Of a stretch of 64,000 bases of DNA, positions 25,714 to 35,275 are shown piece by piece. Positions within the stretch are counted from its first letter, which is position 1. Each line of letters opens with the position of its first letter. The position numbers and the translations under genes were made by a program. The notes under the pieces were generated by a model. The model did not search any database, had not been told where the DNA came from, and saw only the letters and a program-made list of their open reading frames with translations. The stretch covers positions 3,224,001 to 3,288,000 of the forward strand of contig BOPV01000001.1 in assembly GCA_018332375.1 (NCBI GenBank), written 5' to 3'. Source of the stretch: Roseiterribacter gracilis (GTDB lineage: Bacteria > Pseudomonadota > Alphaproteobacteria > BOG-932 > Roseiterribacteraceae).

Positions 25714-28700
25714 ATGGCCAAGCGCATGCTGATCGATGCCACGCACGCGGAGGAAACGCGGGTGGCGATCGTCTCGGGCACCAAGCTCGAGGAATTCGAC
25801 TTTGAGATCGCCAGCCGGCGACAGCTCAAGAGCAACATCTATCTGGCGAAAATCACGCGTGTGGAGCCGTCGCTCCAAGCCGCGTTCGTGGAATACGGTG
25901 GCAATCGCCACGGCTTTTTGCCGTTCCCCGAAATTCACCCCGACTATTACCAAATCCCCGTCGCCGATCGCGAACGGTTGGAAGCGGCAATGGCGAGCCA
26001 GGCCGAAGAAGCCGAAGAAAAGCGCGAACGCGCCGAACGCGGTGATCGTCCGGAACGTACCAGCGAGCGCGGCGGTGAACGCGGTGATCGCGAACGTGGC
26101 GGCCGCGGCCGTCGTCGTCGTCGTCGTCCGCGTCCGGGCGATGCACCGGGCAGCGAAGCGTCTGCGTCGGATGAAGCATCGGACGAGACCAGCGAAGAAC
26201 TGCGCACCGACGAGCTGAGCGGCGATCTCGACGAAGCCGCCGCACGCGGTGAGTCCTACGAAGCGCACGATGCGGAAACGCACGACGATGCGCACGACGA
26301 CCACACGCACGAAGAAGAAGAAGAACACGCGGCGGACGCGCACGCGGACGAGCATGTCCACGAGCACGGCAGCGAAGAAAAACGCGCTGACGAAAAGACC
26401 GACGACGAAACACCGCCGCCTTCGCGTCCGCGCGAAGCGTTGATGGCGAGCAATCTCGATCAGTCGCTCACCGGCGAAGCGCCGAACGACGCCGAAAAAG
26501 ACGAACACGCCGCGCACGACCACGCCGAGCACGAGCACGAATCAGATCATGCTTCGGTCGAGCCCGACGCCGAGCAGGTCGAGGCCAGCGGCGCAGAAGA
26601 AGCCGAACATACCGAAGCTGCTTCAGCCGACGGCGCCATCAACGGCGAACACGGTAACGGCGAGGGCGGCGAAACCGCGCCGGCGGAAAAGCCGGAAGAA
26701 CTCGGCGGCGACGACGTCGAGGACATGCAGCGCAAGCGGCGCTCGCAGATGCCGCGCTACAAGATCCAGGAAGTGATCAAGCGCCGCCAGATCATGTTGA
26801 TCCAGGTGTCGAAGGAAGAACGCGGCAACAAAGGCGCCGCGGTTACGACCTTCCTGTCGCTGCCGGGTCGCTACTGCGTGTTGATGCCGAACACGCCGCG
26901 CGGCGGCGGCGTTAGCCGCAAGATTGCCAACGCGGGCGACCGCAAGAAGATGAAGGAGCTCCTGTCGGAGCTGGATGTGCCGGATGGCATGTCGGTCATT
27001 CTGCGCACGGCCGGCCTGGAGCGTTCCAAGACCGAGATCAAGCGCGACCTGGATTACTTGCTGCGCCTTTGGGATTCGATCCGCGAAACCACGCTGCAAT
27101 CGACCGCGCCGGCGCTGATCTATGAAGAAGGCCGCCTGATCAAGCGCGCCATCCGCGATCTCTATGCACGCGACATCGACGAAGTGCTGGTTGCGGGTGA
27201 CGAAGGCTACCGTCAGGCCAAAGACTTCATGCGCATGCTCATGCCGAGCCATGCCAAGCGCGTGCAGCCCTATCGCGACGAAGTTCCGCTGCTGTTCAAA
27301 TACGGCGTCGAAAGCCAGATCGACGCGATGCACTCGCCGGTCGCGCAGCTCAAGAGCGGCGGCTACATCGTCATCAACCAGACCGAAGCGCTGGTTTCGA
27401 TCGACGTGAACTCGGGTCGTTCAACTCGCGAGCGCGGCATCGAAGAAACCGCGCTCAAAACCAATTGCGAAGCCGCCGACGAAATCGCACGCCAGCTGCG
27501 GCTGCGCGATTTGGGCGGTCTGATCGTGATCGACTTCATCGACATGGAGGATCCGAAGCACGATTCTCAGGTCGAGCGCCGCCTCAAAGAGGCGATGAAG
27601 ACCGATCGTGCGCGCATCCAGATCGGACGTATTTCCGCCTTCGGCTTGCTGGAACTGTCGCGTCAGCGTCTGCATCCGTCGCTGCAGGAAACCAACTTCG
27701 AAACCTGCATCCATTGCCGCGGCCTGGGCGTCGTTCGTTCGACCGAATCGACGTCCCTGCTGGTGCTGCGCGGGATCGAAGAAGAAGGCATCAAGCGCCG
27801 CGCCACCGAAATTCAGGTGCGCGTCCCGCCGCAGATCGCGTTGTTCATCCTGAACCACAAGCGTGGCGCAGTGGCTGAGATCGAACAGCGCTACGGCATG
27901 CGCGTGTTGATCGCGGTCGATGAATCGCTGCTAATCCCGGAATTCCGCGTCGAACGTTTGCGTCTGCGCGGCCCCGACGAGCCGGCTCCGCCGCCGATCC
28001 GTCAGGTCTATATGCCGGAGCCCGAGCCGGAGACCGACGACGACATCGTCGAGGATGAAGAAGAAACCGAAGAAGCACGCCCGGCGCGCGAGCGCAGTGG
28101 GGAACGTAGCAGCGAACGTGCCAGTGAGCGCAGCGGCGAACGTGCCGAGCGCAGCGCGCCGACCAGCGACGAAGATCGCCGTGGCAATCGCCGTCGCCGT
28201 CGTCGTCGTCGTGGCGGTCGTCGCGACGGTGAAGCCGGTCATGCAACCGAGGCGGATGAAGCCGCAGACGCGCATGCCGATCAGCATGCCGCCGATGACT
28301 CGGCGATTGAGCACAGCGAACACGAAGGCGGCGCACAGCACGCGGAAGCGGGCGAACATGCCGGCGGCGAAGAAGGTGACGGCGCAGCGCGTCGTCGTCG
28401 TCGCGGCCGTCGCGGTGGCCGCGGTCGTTCGCGCGATCGCGTGCGCAACGAGCAAGGCGAACTGGTCGAAGTCTCGCCGCACGAGAGCGACGAGTCGGAA
28501 GCAGTGCTCGACGATCAGCCGCCGCCGCCGACCGTCAGCCACGCCGACGAAGAACTGCCGTTCCCGCCGCCCGTGGCGCCGGTCAAAATCGAACCGGCCG
28601 TCGAACGCGCAGCACCGGTCAAATCGGTTGCCGTGGAAGATCCGGCCGCGCCGAAGCTGGACGACCAGCCGCCGCCGCCGCGCGACTACGAGGTTGTGAA

Positions 28701-28752
28701 CCAACCACCGGAAACGCCGCGTCGCGGCTGGTGGAAGCGGATCAGCTCTTAA
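25714..28752 (+). CDS. rne: Ribonuclease E with a split S1 domain
   Basis: Endoribonuclease of mRNA decay and rRNA/tRNA maturation. The 1012-residue protein starts MAKRMLIDATHAEETRVAIV. The S1 fold is interrupted: it reaches GFLPFPEIHPDYY (68-79), then about 260 acidic, His- and Arg-rich residues (86-345), and resumes at IQEVIKRRQIMLIQVSKEER. The DNase-I-like core has the catalytic aspartates in VSIDVNSGRS (D564) and VIDFIDM (D607). A zinc-link CIHC is at 665-668. The C-terminal third is disordered with Arg-rich RNA-binding blocks and Asp/His-rich stretches. It ends RRGWWKRISS, the GWW motif which in Caulobacter binds PNPase. The start is the ATG at 25714; earlier in-frame ATGs are not family-like. 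Confidence 0.97.
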   Translation: MAKRMLIDATHAEETRVAIVSGTKLEEFDFEIASRRQLKSNIYLAKITRVEPSLQAAFVEYGGNRHGFLPFPEIHPDYYQIPVADRERLEAAMASQAEEAEEKRERAERGDRPERTSERGGERGDRERGGRGRRRRRRPRPGDAPGSEASASDEASDETSEELRTDELSGDLDEAAARGESYEAHDAETHDDAHDDHTHEEEEEHAADAHADEHVHEHGSEEKRADEKTDDETPPPSRPREALMASNLDQSLTGEAPNDAEKDEHAAHDHAEHEHESDHASVEPDAEQVEASGAEEAEHTEAASADGAINGEHGNGEGGETAPAEKPEELGGDDVEDMQRKRRSQMPRYKIQEVIKRRQIMLIQVSKEERGNKGAAVTTFLSLPGRYCVLMPNTPRGGGVSRKIANAGDRKKMKELLSELDVPDGMSVILRTAGLERSKTEIKRDLDYLLRLWDSIRETTLQSTAPALIYEEGRLIKRAIRDLYARDIDEVLVAGDEGYRQAKDFMRMLMPSHAKRVQPYRDEVPLLFKYGVESQIDAMHSPVAQLKSGGYIVINQTEALVSIDVNSGRSTRERGIEETALKTNCEAADEIARQLRLRDLGGLIVIDFIDMEDPKHDSQVERRLKEAMKTDRARIQIGRISAFGLLELSRQRLHPSLQETNFETCIHCRGLGVVRSTESTSLLVLRGIEEEGIKRRATEIQVRVPPQIALFILNHKRGAVAEIEQRYGMRVLIAVDESLLIPEFRVERLRLRGPDEPAPPPIRQVYMPEPEPETDDDIVEDEEETEEARPARERSGERSSERASERSGERAERSAPTSDEDRRGNRRRRRRRRGGRRDGEAGHATEADEAADAHADQHAADDSAIEHSEHEGGAQHAEAGEHAGGEEGDGAARRRRRGRRGGRGRSRDRVRNEQGELVEVSPHESDESEAVLDDQPPPPTVSHADEELPFPPPVAPVKIEPAVERAAPVKSVAVEDPAAPKLDDQPPPPRDYEVVNQPPETPRRGWWKRISS

Positions 28753-28760
28753 AACAAAAC

Positions 28761-28789
28761 GGGCGGTGCAGCGATGCACCGCCCTTTTT
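28761..28789 (+). terminator. Terminator of rne
   Basis: GGGCGGTGCA (28761-28770) and TGCACCGCCC (28775-28784) pair perfectly around GCGA, followed by five T. It begins eight bases after the rne stop. Confidence 0.9.
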
Positions 28790-28800
28790 CATGTCACCTG

Positions 28801-28823
28801 GATCCCCGCCTTCGCGGGGATGA
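28801..28823. repeat. CCCCGCCTTCGCGGGG-type dispersed palindrome, copy 1
   Basis: ATCCCCGCCTTCGCGGGGAT, an inverted repeat around a central TTCG-like loop. A second copy in opposite orientation lies at 46952-46977. This sequence is a widespread intergenic repeat in proteobacterial genomes. Here it sits between the rne terminator and the convergent aminotransferase gene. Confidence 0.75.
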
Positions 28824-28849
28824 TGCAACAGCGCGGTCGCGCGGTTGCA

Positions 28850-30013
28850 TCAATTCCGCTGCAGAAAATTCTCGATGCGCTTGGCTGCTTCGGTGACTTC
28901 TTCGGTCGAGCCGGGAAAGGCGAGGCGGATCGTGTGATTGCCGCGCGCCGGATCGAAATCCATCCCCGGTGTTGCAGCGACACCCGTCGCATCCAACAGA
29001 CGCGCGCACCAATCGATGCTGTCGTTGGTCGCAAATCCCAGATCGGCATAGAAATAAAACGCGCCGTCGGGCGGCACGAGGCCGGTCACGCCGGCCCGTG
29101 TCAGCGTTTCGGTCAGCACATTCCGGCTGGCCGCGTAGCGACGCACATTCGCGTCCAGCTCGTCGCGGCAATCGAAGGCAACCACCGCGCCCTGCTGCGC
29201 CAAGGTCGGTGCGGCGATGTGAAGATTTTGCGCCAGACGTTCGACCGGACGTTCGAGATCGGGCGGCACGACCATCCAGCCCAGACGCCAGCCCGTCATG
29301 CAGAAATATTTCGAAAAGCCGTTGAACACGATCGCGCCGTCGTCGACTTCGAGCGCGCTGGTCGCGCGCGGCCCGAATTCGATGCCGTGATAAATCTCGT
29401 CCGACAGCAACCGCACGCGATTGTTGCGCGCCCAATCTGCCAGCGCCGCGAGTTCGCTTTTGGTCAGTACGGCGCCGGTCGGATTGGCTGGGCTGGCCAG
29501 CAACAAGCCTTGCACCGGCCGCTCCAGCGTTTCGAGCAGCGCCGGCGTCATCTGCCAGCGATCTTCGGCCCGCGCTTGCAGCTCGACCGCTTCCAACCCC
29601 AGCGCCATCAGCAGATTGCGGTAGGCGGGATAGGCCGGCGCCGCCATCGCGATGCGGTCGCCCGGATCGAACATGGCAAGAAACCCCAACACGAAGCCGC
29701 CCGACGAGCCGGTCGTCACCACGACACGCTTGGGGTCGAGTTCGACGCTGTATTGTTCGCGATAATGCTGTGCGATGCGCGCGCGCAGCATTTTCGTACC
29801 CAGCGCCTCGGTATAGCCAAGCTTGTCGCTGGCCAGCGCCGCCTGCGCCGCGGCGATGACCTTGGACGGGGCGCCGGTCGAGGGCTGTCCGACTTCGAGA
29901 TGCAGCACCTGATCGCCTGCGGCGGCACGTGCATTGGCGCGGGCCAGCACATCCATCGCCAGAAAAGGGGCTACGCCGGCACGGGCGGAGATCTTCATGC
30001 GCGCATTCGTCAT
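28850..30013 (-). CDS. Class I PLP-dependent aminotransferase
   Basis: Fold-type I aminotransferase of 387 residues, aspartate-aminotransferase-like. It has LHLEVGQPSTGAPSKV near the N-terminus, the VTTGSSGGFVLGFLAMFD cofactor loop, ASPANPTGAVL, LLSDEIYHGIEF, and the PLP lysine in NGFSKYFCMTGWRLGWMV. Substrate specificity cannot be read. I chose the ATG at 30013 (MTNARMKISARAG); 29998 is a close alternative. The open frame extends to 31222 antisense to the M48 gene, which is a shadow. It is divergent from the M48 peptidase gene across about 60 bases. Confidence 0.9.
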   Translation of the reverse strand: MTNARMKISARAGVAPFLAMDVLARANARAAAGDQVLHLEVGQPSTGAPSKVIAAAQAALASDKLGYTEALGTKMLRARIAQHYREQYSVELDPKRVVVTTGSSGGFVLGFLAMFDPGDRIAMAAPAYPAYRNLLMALGLEAVELQARAEDRWQMTPALLETLERPVQGLLLASPANPTGAVLTKSELAALADWARNNRVRLLSDEIYHGIEFGPRATSALEVDDGAIVFNGFSKYFCMTGWRLGWMVVPPDLERPVERLAQNLHIAAPTLAQQGAVVAFDCRDELDANVRRYAASRNVLTETLTRAGVTGLVPPDGAFYFYADLGFATNDSIDWCARLLDATGVAATPGMDFDPARGNHTIRLAFPGSTEEVTEAAKRIENFLQRN

Positions 30014-30073
30014 TTCAGGGACAAGGTTCTCGGGCCTACAGTCCGGCCTGGTTTCACGCAAGACGGACTGGCT

Positions 30074-31480
30074 GTGTCGAAGCGTATCCTCGCCTTCTTT
30101 CTCGCCCTGCTCTTTTTGATTCCGGCCGCGCCGGTGCGTCGCGCGTACGCCGCAGGCGACGACGTGTCGATCGTGCGCGACGCCGAGATGGAAGCGGCCA
30201 TCAAAATGATGGCGCGCCCGATCTGGATTGCGGCGGGGCTCAAGCCCGACGACGTGTCGATCGCGCTGGTCGAAGACCCGCGCATCAACGCCTTCGTCGC
30301 GGGTGGTCAGAACATCTTCCTCAATACCGGTCTGATCATCGAGACGCGCAATGTCGGTGAGTTGCTCGGCGTCATCGCACACGAAACCGGTCACATTGCG
30401 GGCGGCCATTTGCTGCGCGCGGGCGAAGCGATGGACAACGCATCGTACCAAGCGATCCTCGCCATGGTGCTGGGCGGTCTTGCAGCCGCTGCAAGCCGTG
30501 ACGGCGGTGCGATTGCGGGCGCGATCGGCGGCGGTCAGGAAATCGGCGCGCGCGCGTTCATGGCGTTTTCGCGCGGCCAAGAAAGCGCCGCCGACCAAGC
30601 AGCCGTTCGTTTCCTGCAAGGCGCCAAGATGCCGGCCGACGGTCTCGTCACGTTTTTCGAGAAGCTGCAAAGCCAGGAAGTGCTGCCCTCGACGCGCCAG
30701 GTCGAATATGTGCGCACCCATCCGTTGACGCGCGATCGTATTGAAGCGGTGCGCTATCAGGCCGAACGCAGCCCGTTCAAAGGCCAGCAATTCCCGGTCG
30801 AAATGCAGATCGCCTATCACCGCGTCAAAGCCAAGCTGTTGGCTTGGGCGCAGCCGGGTTTTGCGTTGCGCCGCTTCGGCCGCGGTGAAACCACGGTCGA
30901 CGGGCGCTATGCGCGCGCAATCGCATTGTTCCGCGCCGGCAATCTCACCGAGAGTTTGAAAGTCATCGACGGGCTGATCGCCGAAAAGCCGAACGAAGTC
31001 TGGTTCTACGAATTCAAAGGCCAGGCCTTGTTCGAAAACGGGCGCGTGCTGGAAGCGGCGCAGGTGCTGCGCAAAGCATCCGACCTGGCGCCCAACGAAG
31101 GTTTGATTCGCATGGCGTCGGGACAGGCGCTGGTCGAAGCCAACAAGCCCGAACTGCTCGACGCGGCGATCAAGGATCTGAAAGCGGCGGCGATCAAAGA
31201 ACGCAACGTGCCGCTGGTGCATCGTCTGCTTGCGACCGCGTATGGCCGCAAAGGCGACGAAGTCACCGCCAAGCTCGAACTCGCCGAAGAATCGGCGCTC
31301 GAAGGCCGCATCGTCGAAGCGCGCCGGTTGGCCGAACAGGTTCTGACCCGCGTGCCGCCCGGTTCGCGCCAGGCAATCCAGGCCCAGGACATTCTGGCTT
31401 CGACCAAGCCGCTCGACCCGGCGGTGCTGGAACGGATGGAACGGATGGAGCGCGAAGGGCGCCGGCGCCGCGGCCTCTAG
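30074..31480 (+). CDS. Secreted M48-family metalloprotease with TPR-like C-terminus
   Basis: Periplasmic zinc metalloprotease of the BepA type, involved in outer-membrane protein quality control in E. coli. A GTG at 30074 starts a signal peptide (VSKRILAFFLALLFLIPAAP, cleaved near AYA-AGDD). The zinc motif HETGH lies in VIAHETGHIAGGH, and the third ligand in FSRGQESAADQAA. The C-terminal 200 residues are helical with TPR-like pairs (ALFRAGNLTESLKVID, KGQALFENGRVLEAAQVLR). The length is 468 residues. The long frame upstream of the GTG is antisense to the aminotransferase. It heads a row of six genes (through aat) whose order I recall as conserved in Alphaproteobacteria. Confidence 0.92.
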   Translation: MSKRILAFFLALLFLIPAAPVRRAYAAGDDVSIVRDAEMEAAIKMMARPIWIAAGLKPDDVSIALVEDPRINAFVAGGQNIFLNTGLIIETRNVGELLGVIAHETGHIAGGHLLRAGEAMDNASYQAILAMVLGGLAAAASRDGGAIAGAIGGGQEIGARAFMAFSRGQESAADQAAVRFLQGAKMPADGLVTFFEKLQSQEVLPSTRQVEYVRTHPLTRDRIEAVRYQAERSPFKGQQFPVEMQIAYHRVKAKLLAWAQPGFALRRFGRGETTVDGRYARAIALFRAGNLTESLKVIDGLIAEKPNEVWFYEFKGQALFENGRVLEAAQVLRKASDLAPNEGLIRMASGQALVEANKPELLDAAIKDLKAAAIKERNVPLVHRLLATAYGRKGDEVTAKLELAEESALEGRIVEARRLAEQVLTRVPPGSRQAIQAQDILASTKPLDPAVLERMERMEREGRRRRGL

Positions 31481-31497
31481 GCTAGTCCATTGTTTTT

Positions 31498-31519
31498 CCG
31501 GGGATTTCTTCCGCCCCGG
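31498..31519 (+). terminator. Possible weak terminator after the M48 gene
   Basis: CCGGGG (31498-31503) and CCCCGG (31514-31519) form a six-base stem, followed by TCTAAAAATTTT. The T-tract is poor, so this may only partly separate the M48 gene from the DsbA-like gene. Confidence 0.35.
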
Positions 31520-31581
31520 TCTAAAAATTTTGCCAGCCCGCCCCGTTCGACTAGGGTGCGCGCCCGAAAGGACTTCCGTTC

Positions 31582-32328
31582 ATGCGTCTCGTACTAGCCC
31601 TGCTCGCTGCTCTGGCAGTGGCGCCCACTGCTTTTGCCGCCGATCCGGCCCCGGCTGCGACTCCGGCCGAAAAGGCCAAGATCGAAGCGGTCGTGCGCGA
31701 CTACCTGTTGCAGCACCCTGAAGTGCTGGTCGAAGCGATTCAGAAGCTGGAAGCCAAAGAAGAAGCCGAGCGCAACGACAAGGCTGCGTCGGCGATCACG
31801 GCGAAGAAGGACGAGCTCTACAACGACGCGATGGCGCCGGTTGCGGGCAACCCGAAGGGCGACGTCACCGTCGTCGAGTTCTTCGACTACAACTGCCCTT
31901 ACTGCAAAGCGGGCGCGCCGATCCTGAAGAAGGCGGCTGCTGCCGACGGCAAAGTCCGCATCATCTACAAAGAATTCCCGATCCTCTCGCCCGAGAGCGA
32001 ACTGGCTTCGCGCGCGGCGCTGGCTGCGAACCTGCAGGGCAAGTACCTGCCGTTTCACGAAGCGGTGCTGGAACATAAAGGCAAGCTCGACTTGCCGACC
32101 TTGGTCACGATCGCAAAAGCGACCGGCGTCGATGCCGAACGCATGAAGACCGACATGAACAAGGCCGAGATCGACACCGCGATCAAAAAGAACAAGGCGC
32201 TGGCCCGTTCGCTCGAAGTGCGCGGCACGCCGGCCTATTTGATCGGCAATACGATGGTCGGCGGCCAGATCGATGTCGAAGAGTTCGCCGCCAAGATCGC
32301 CGACGCACGCAAGAAGTCGGCCTCGTGA
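31582..32328 (+). CDS. Periplasmic DsbA/ScsC-like thiol oxidoreductase
   Basis: Thioredoxin-fold protein acting on disulfides in the periplasm. It is 248 residues long with a signal peptide ([20 protein letters not shown]). An N-terminal helical segment, [20 protein letters not shown], is typical of ScsC-like proteins that oligomerise through it. The DsbA-like domain has the active site [11 protein letters not shown] (C105, C108) and the cis-proline loop [10 protein letters not shown]. Oxidase versus isomerase role cannot be decided; the oligomerisation segment favours isomerase or reductase activity. The stop overlaps the aroQ GTG start by four bases. Confidence 0.92.
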   Translation: MRLVLALLAALAVAPTAFAADPAPAATPAEKAKIEAVVRDYLLQHPEVLVEAIQKLEAKEEAERNDKAASAITAKKDELYNDAMAPVAGNPKGDVTVVEFFDYNCPYCKAGAPILKKAAAADGKVRIIYKEFPILSPESELASRAALAANLQGKYLPFHEAVLEHKGKLDLPTLVTIAKATGVDAERMKTDMNKAEIDTAIKKNKALARSLEVRGTPAYLIGNTMVGGQIDVEEFAAKIADARKKSAS

Positions 32329-32774
32329 GCGAGCCCGCTTCGATTCTGGTCCTCAACGGACCCAACCTGAACATGCTCGGATCGCGGGAACCCGCGATCT
32401 ATGGGCGTGACACGTTGGAAGACATCGAAGCTGCCTGCGCCGAGCGCGCCGAGTTGCTCGGCTTCGCGCTCGATTTCCGCCAGAGCAACATCGAAGGGGA
32501 GTTGGTCACCTGGATTCAGTCGGCTCGCACCGAGCATGACGGAATCGTGATCAATCCTGGTGCCTACGGGCACACGTCGATCGCTCTACTCGACGCACTG
32601 ACCTTCGCCGAATTGCCGGTGGTGGAAGTGCATCTATCCAACGTGTTCCGGCGGGAGGAATTCCGCTGGCACTCTTATGTGAGCCGCGTCGCCAACGGCG
32701 TGATTTGCGGGCTGGGTGCGCAGGGTTACCTGTTTGCACTCGACGCGATGGCTCGTTTGGTCGAGCGCGACTAA
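32325..32774 (+). CDS. aroQ: 3-dehydroquinate dehydratase, type II
   Basis: Third step of the shikimate pathway. The 149-residue protein has the three type II signatures: [20 protein letters not shown] with the catalytic tyrosine (Y26), [18 protein letters not shown] with the key asparagine, and [18 protein letters not shown] with the catalytic histidine (H103). The start is the GTG at 32325, overlapping the stop of the DsbA-like gene. The aroQ-accB-accC order is widely conserved. A palindromic repeat lies just after its stop. Confidence 0.97.
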   Translation: MSEPASILVLNGPNLNMLGSREPAIYGRDTLEDIEAACAERAELLGFALDFRQSNIEGELVTWIQSARTEHDGIVINPGAYGHTSIALLDALTFAELPVVEVHLSNVFRREEFRWHSYVSRVANGVICGLGAQGYLFALDAMARLVERD

Positions 32775-32789
32775 TGCATGTTGGTGGTC

Positions 32790-32810
32790 GCGTTTTCCGT
32801 CGGAAAACGC
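32790..32810. repeat. Solo GCGTTTTCC palindrome, copy C of the two-hairpin repeat
   Basis: GCGTTTTCC (32790-32798) and GGAAAACGC (32802-32810) around GTC. This equals the first half of the elements at 8628 and 36590, without the second hairpin. It lies in the 74-base gap between aroQ and accB. Confidence 0.7.
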
Positions 32811-32848
32811 TCTAAGGTCGCGCCCTTCTTTCCGGGACTGATTCGAAG

Positions 32849-33298
32849 ATGCCGAAAATCGAAATTGACGACGATGTGATTCGTAAGCTCGCCGAATTGA
32901 TGGGCGAGACCGGACTGACCGAAATCGAAGTTGCCGAAGGCGACCGTTCGATCCGCGTCAGCAAAGGTGCGACTGCGGTTGCCGCGGCCGTGGCGCCTGC
33001 GACGACGACCGTGACGGTCAGTGCTGCGGCGGTTGCAGCCGCGCCGGCCAACATCGCCGATCATCCAGGCGCAGTTCCGTCGCCGATGGTTGGTACGGCC
33101 TATCTGCAGGCCGAGCCTGGTTCGCCGCCGTATGTGAAAGTCGGCGACAAGGTCAGCGTTGGTGCGACCTTGCTGATCATCGAGGCGATGAAGGTGATGA
33201 ACCCGATCAAATCGACCAAGAGCGGTACCATCACCCAGGTGTTGATCGATGACGGCCAGCCGGTCGAATACGGCCAGGTGCTGCTGGTCATCGAGTAA
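32849..33298 (+). CDS. accB: Acetyl-CoA carboxylase biotin carboxyl carrier protein
   Basis: Carries biotin between the two half-reactions of acetyl-CoA carboxylase, the first committed step of fatty-acid synthesis. The 149-residue protein has an N-terminal helical region, an Ala/Thr-rich linker (about 40-68) and the C-terminal biotinyl domain from PSPMVGTAYL. The biotin lysine is K115 in IEAMKVMNPIKS. The usual motif is AMKMMN; Val replaces one Met, which is a tolerated variant. It is followed six bases later by accC. Confidence 0.97.
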   Translation: MPKIEIDDDVIRKLAELMGETGLTEIEVAEGDRSIRVSKGATAVAAAVAPATTTVTVSAAAVAAAPANIADHPGAVPSPMVGTAYLQAEPGSPPYVKVGDKVSVGATLLIIEAMKVMNPIKSTKSGTITQVLIDDGQPVEYGQVLLVIE

Positions 33299-33304
33299 GC
33301 ATCC

Positions 33305-34645
<1,341 letters not shown>

Positions 34646-34657
34646 CCTGCCGCGGAC

Positions 34658-35275
34658 ATGGAGATCGAGCTCACCCCCGATCTCGTACTGCGGGCTTATG
34701 CGGCAGGCATTTTTCCGATGGCAGAATCAGCGGCCGAAGAACGGCTGGTCTGGTTCGATCCCGATCCGCGCGCCGTCATTCCGCTCGACGAGACCTTTCA
34801 CGTGCCGCGCCGTCTCGCGCGCACGCTGAAACATGCGCCGTTCGAGATGGCGGTCGATCGCGACTTTGACGGCGTGCTGGCCAGCTGCGCCGCAACACGT
34901 CCCGACACTTGGATCAACAGTTCGATCCGCCGCGTCTATGGCGAGCTGCATCGGCTGGGCTTCGCCCATTCGGTCGAAACGCGACGCGACGGCGTGCTGG
35001 TCGGCGGCCTGTACGGCGTGGCGATGGGCGCGGCGTTTTTTGGCGAAAGCATGTTCGCGACCGTGACCGATGCGTCCAAAGCGGCGCTGGTCCATCTGAT
35101 CCAACGATTGCGTGCCGGCGGCTATACGCTGCTCGACTCACAATTCCTGACGCCGCATCTGGCGCGCTTTGGCGCGTGCGAGATTCCGCGCCGCGACTAT
35201 CGCAAGCAGCTCGCCGATGCGCTGCAGCTGCGCACCGACTTTTTCGCACTCGACCGCGCTACGCCGCCTTCTTGA
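34658..35275 (+). CDS. aat: Leucyl/phenylalanyl-tRNA-protein transferase
   Basis: N-end-rule enzyme that adds Leu or Phe to proteins with N-terminal Lys or Arg, marking them for ClpAP. The 205-residue protein starts MEIELTPDLVLRAYAAGIFP and has the family segments WFDPDPRAVIPLD, TWINSSIRRVYGELHRLG, HSVETRRDGVLVGGLYGVAM and FFGESMF. It has the shorter alphaproteobacterial form. It is 12 bases after accC. Its 3' end overlaps the convergent aminotransferase gene by 17 bases. Confidence 0.96.
   Translation: MEIELTPDLVLRAYAAGIFPMAESAAEERLVWFDPDPRAVIPLDETFHVPRRLARTLKHAPFEMAVDRDFDGVLASCAATRPDTWINSSIRRVYGELHRLGFAHSVETRRDGVLVGGLYGVAMGAAFFGESMFATVTDASKAALVHLIQRLRAGGYTLLDSQFLTPHLARFGACEIPRRDYRKQLADALQLRTDFFALDRATPPS

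Noticed and set aside
23896-26538. An 880-codon minus-strand frame extending the amidase gene back across rne
   Set aside because: Only the 467 residues after the GTG at 25299 look like a protein with signal peptide, AMIN and amidase domains. The rest is antisense to rne and reflects GC-rich codon bias.
28766-30073. A long plus-strand frame upstream of the M48 protease GTG
   Set aside because: It is the antisense of the aminotransferase gene at 28850-30013. The protease signal peptide starts at 30074.
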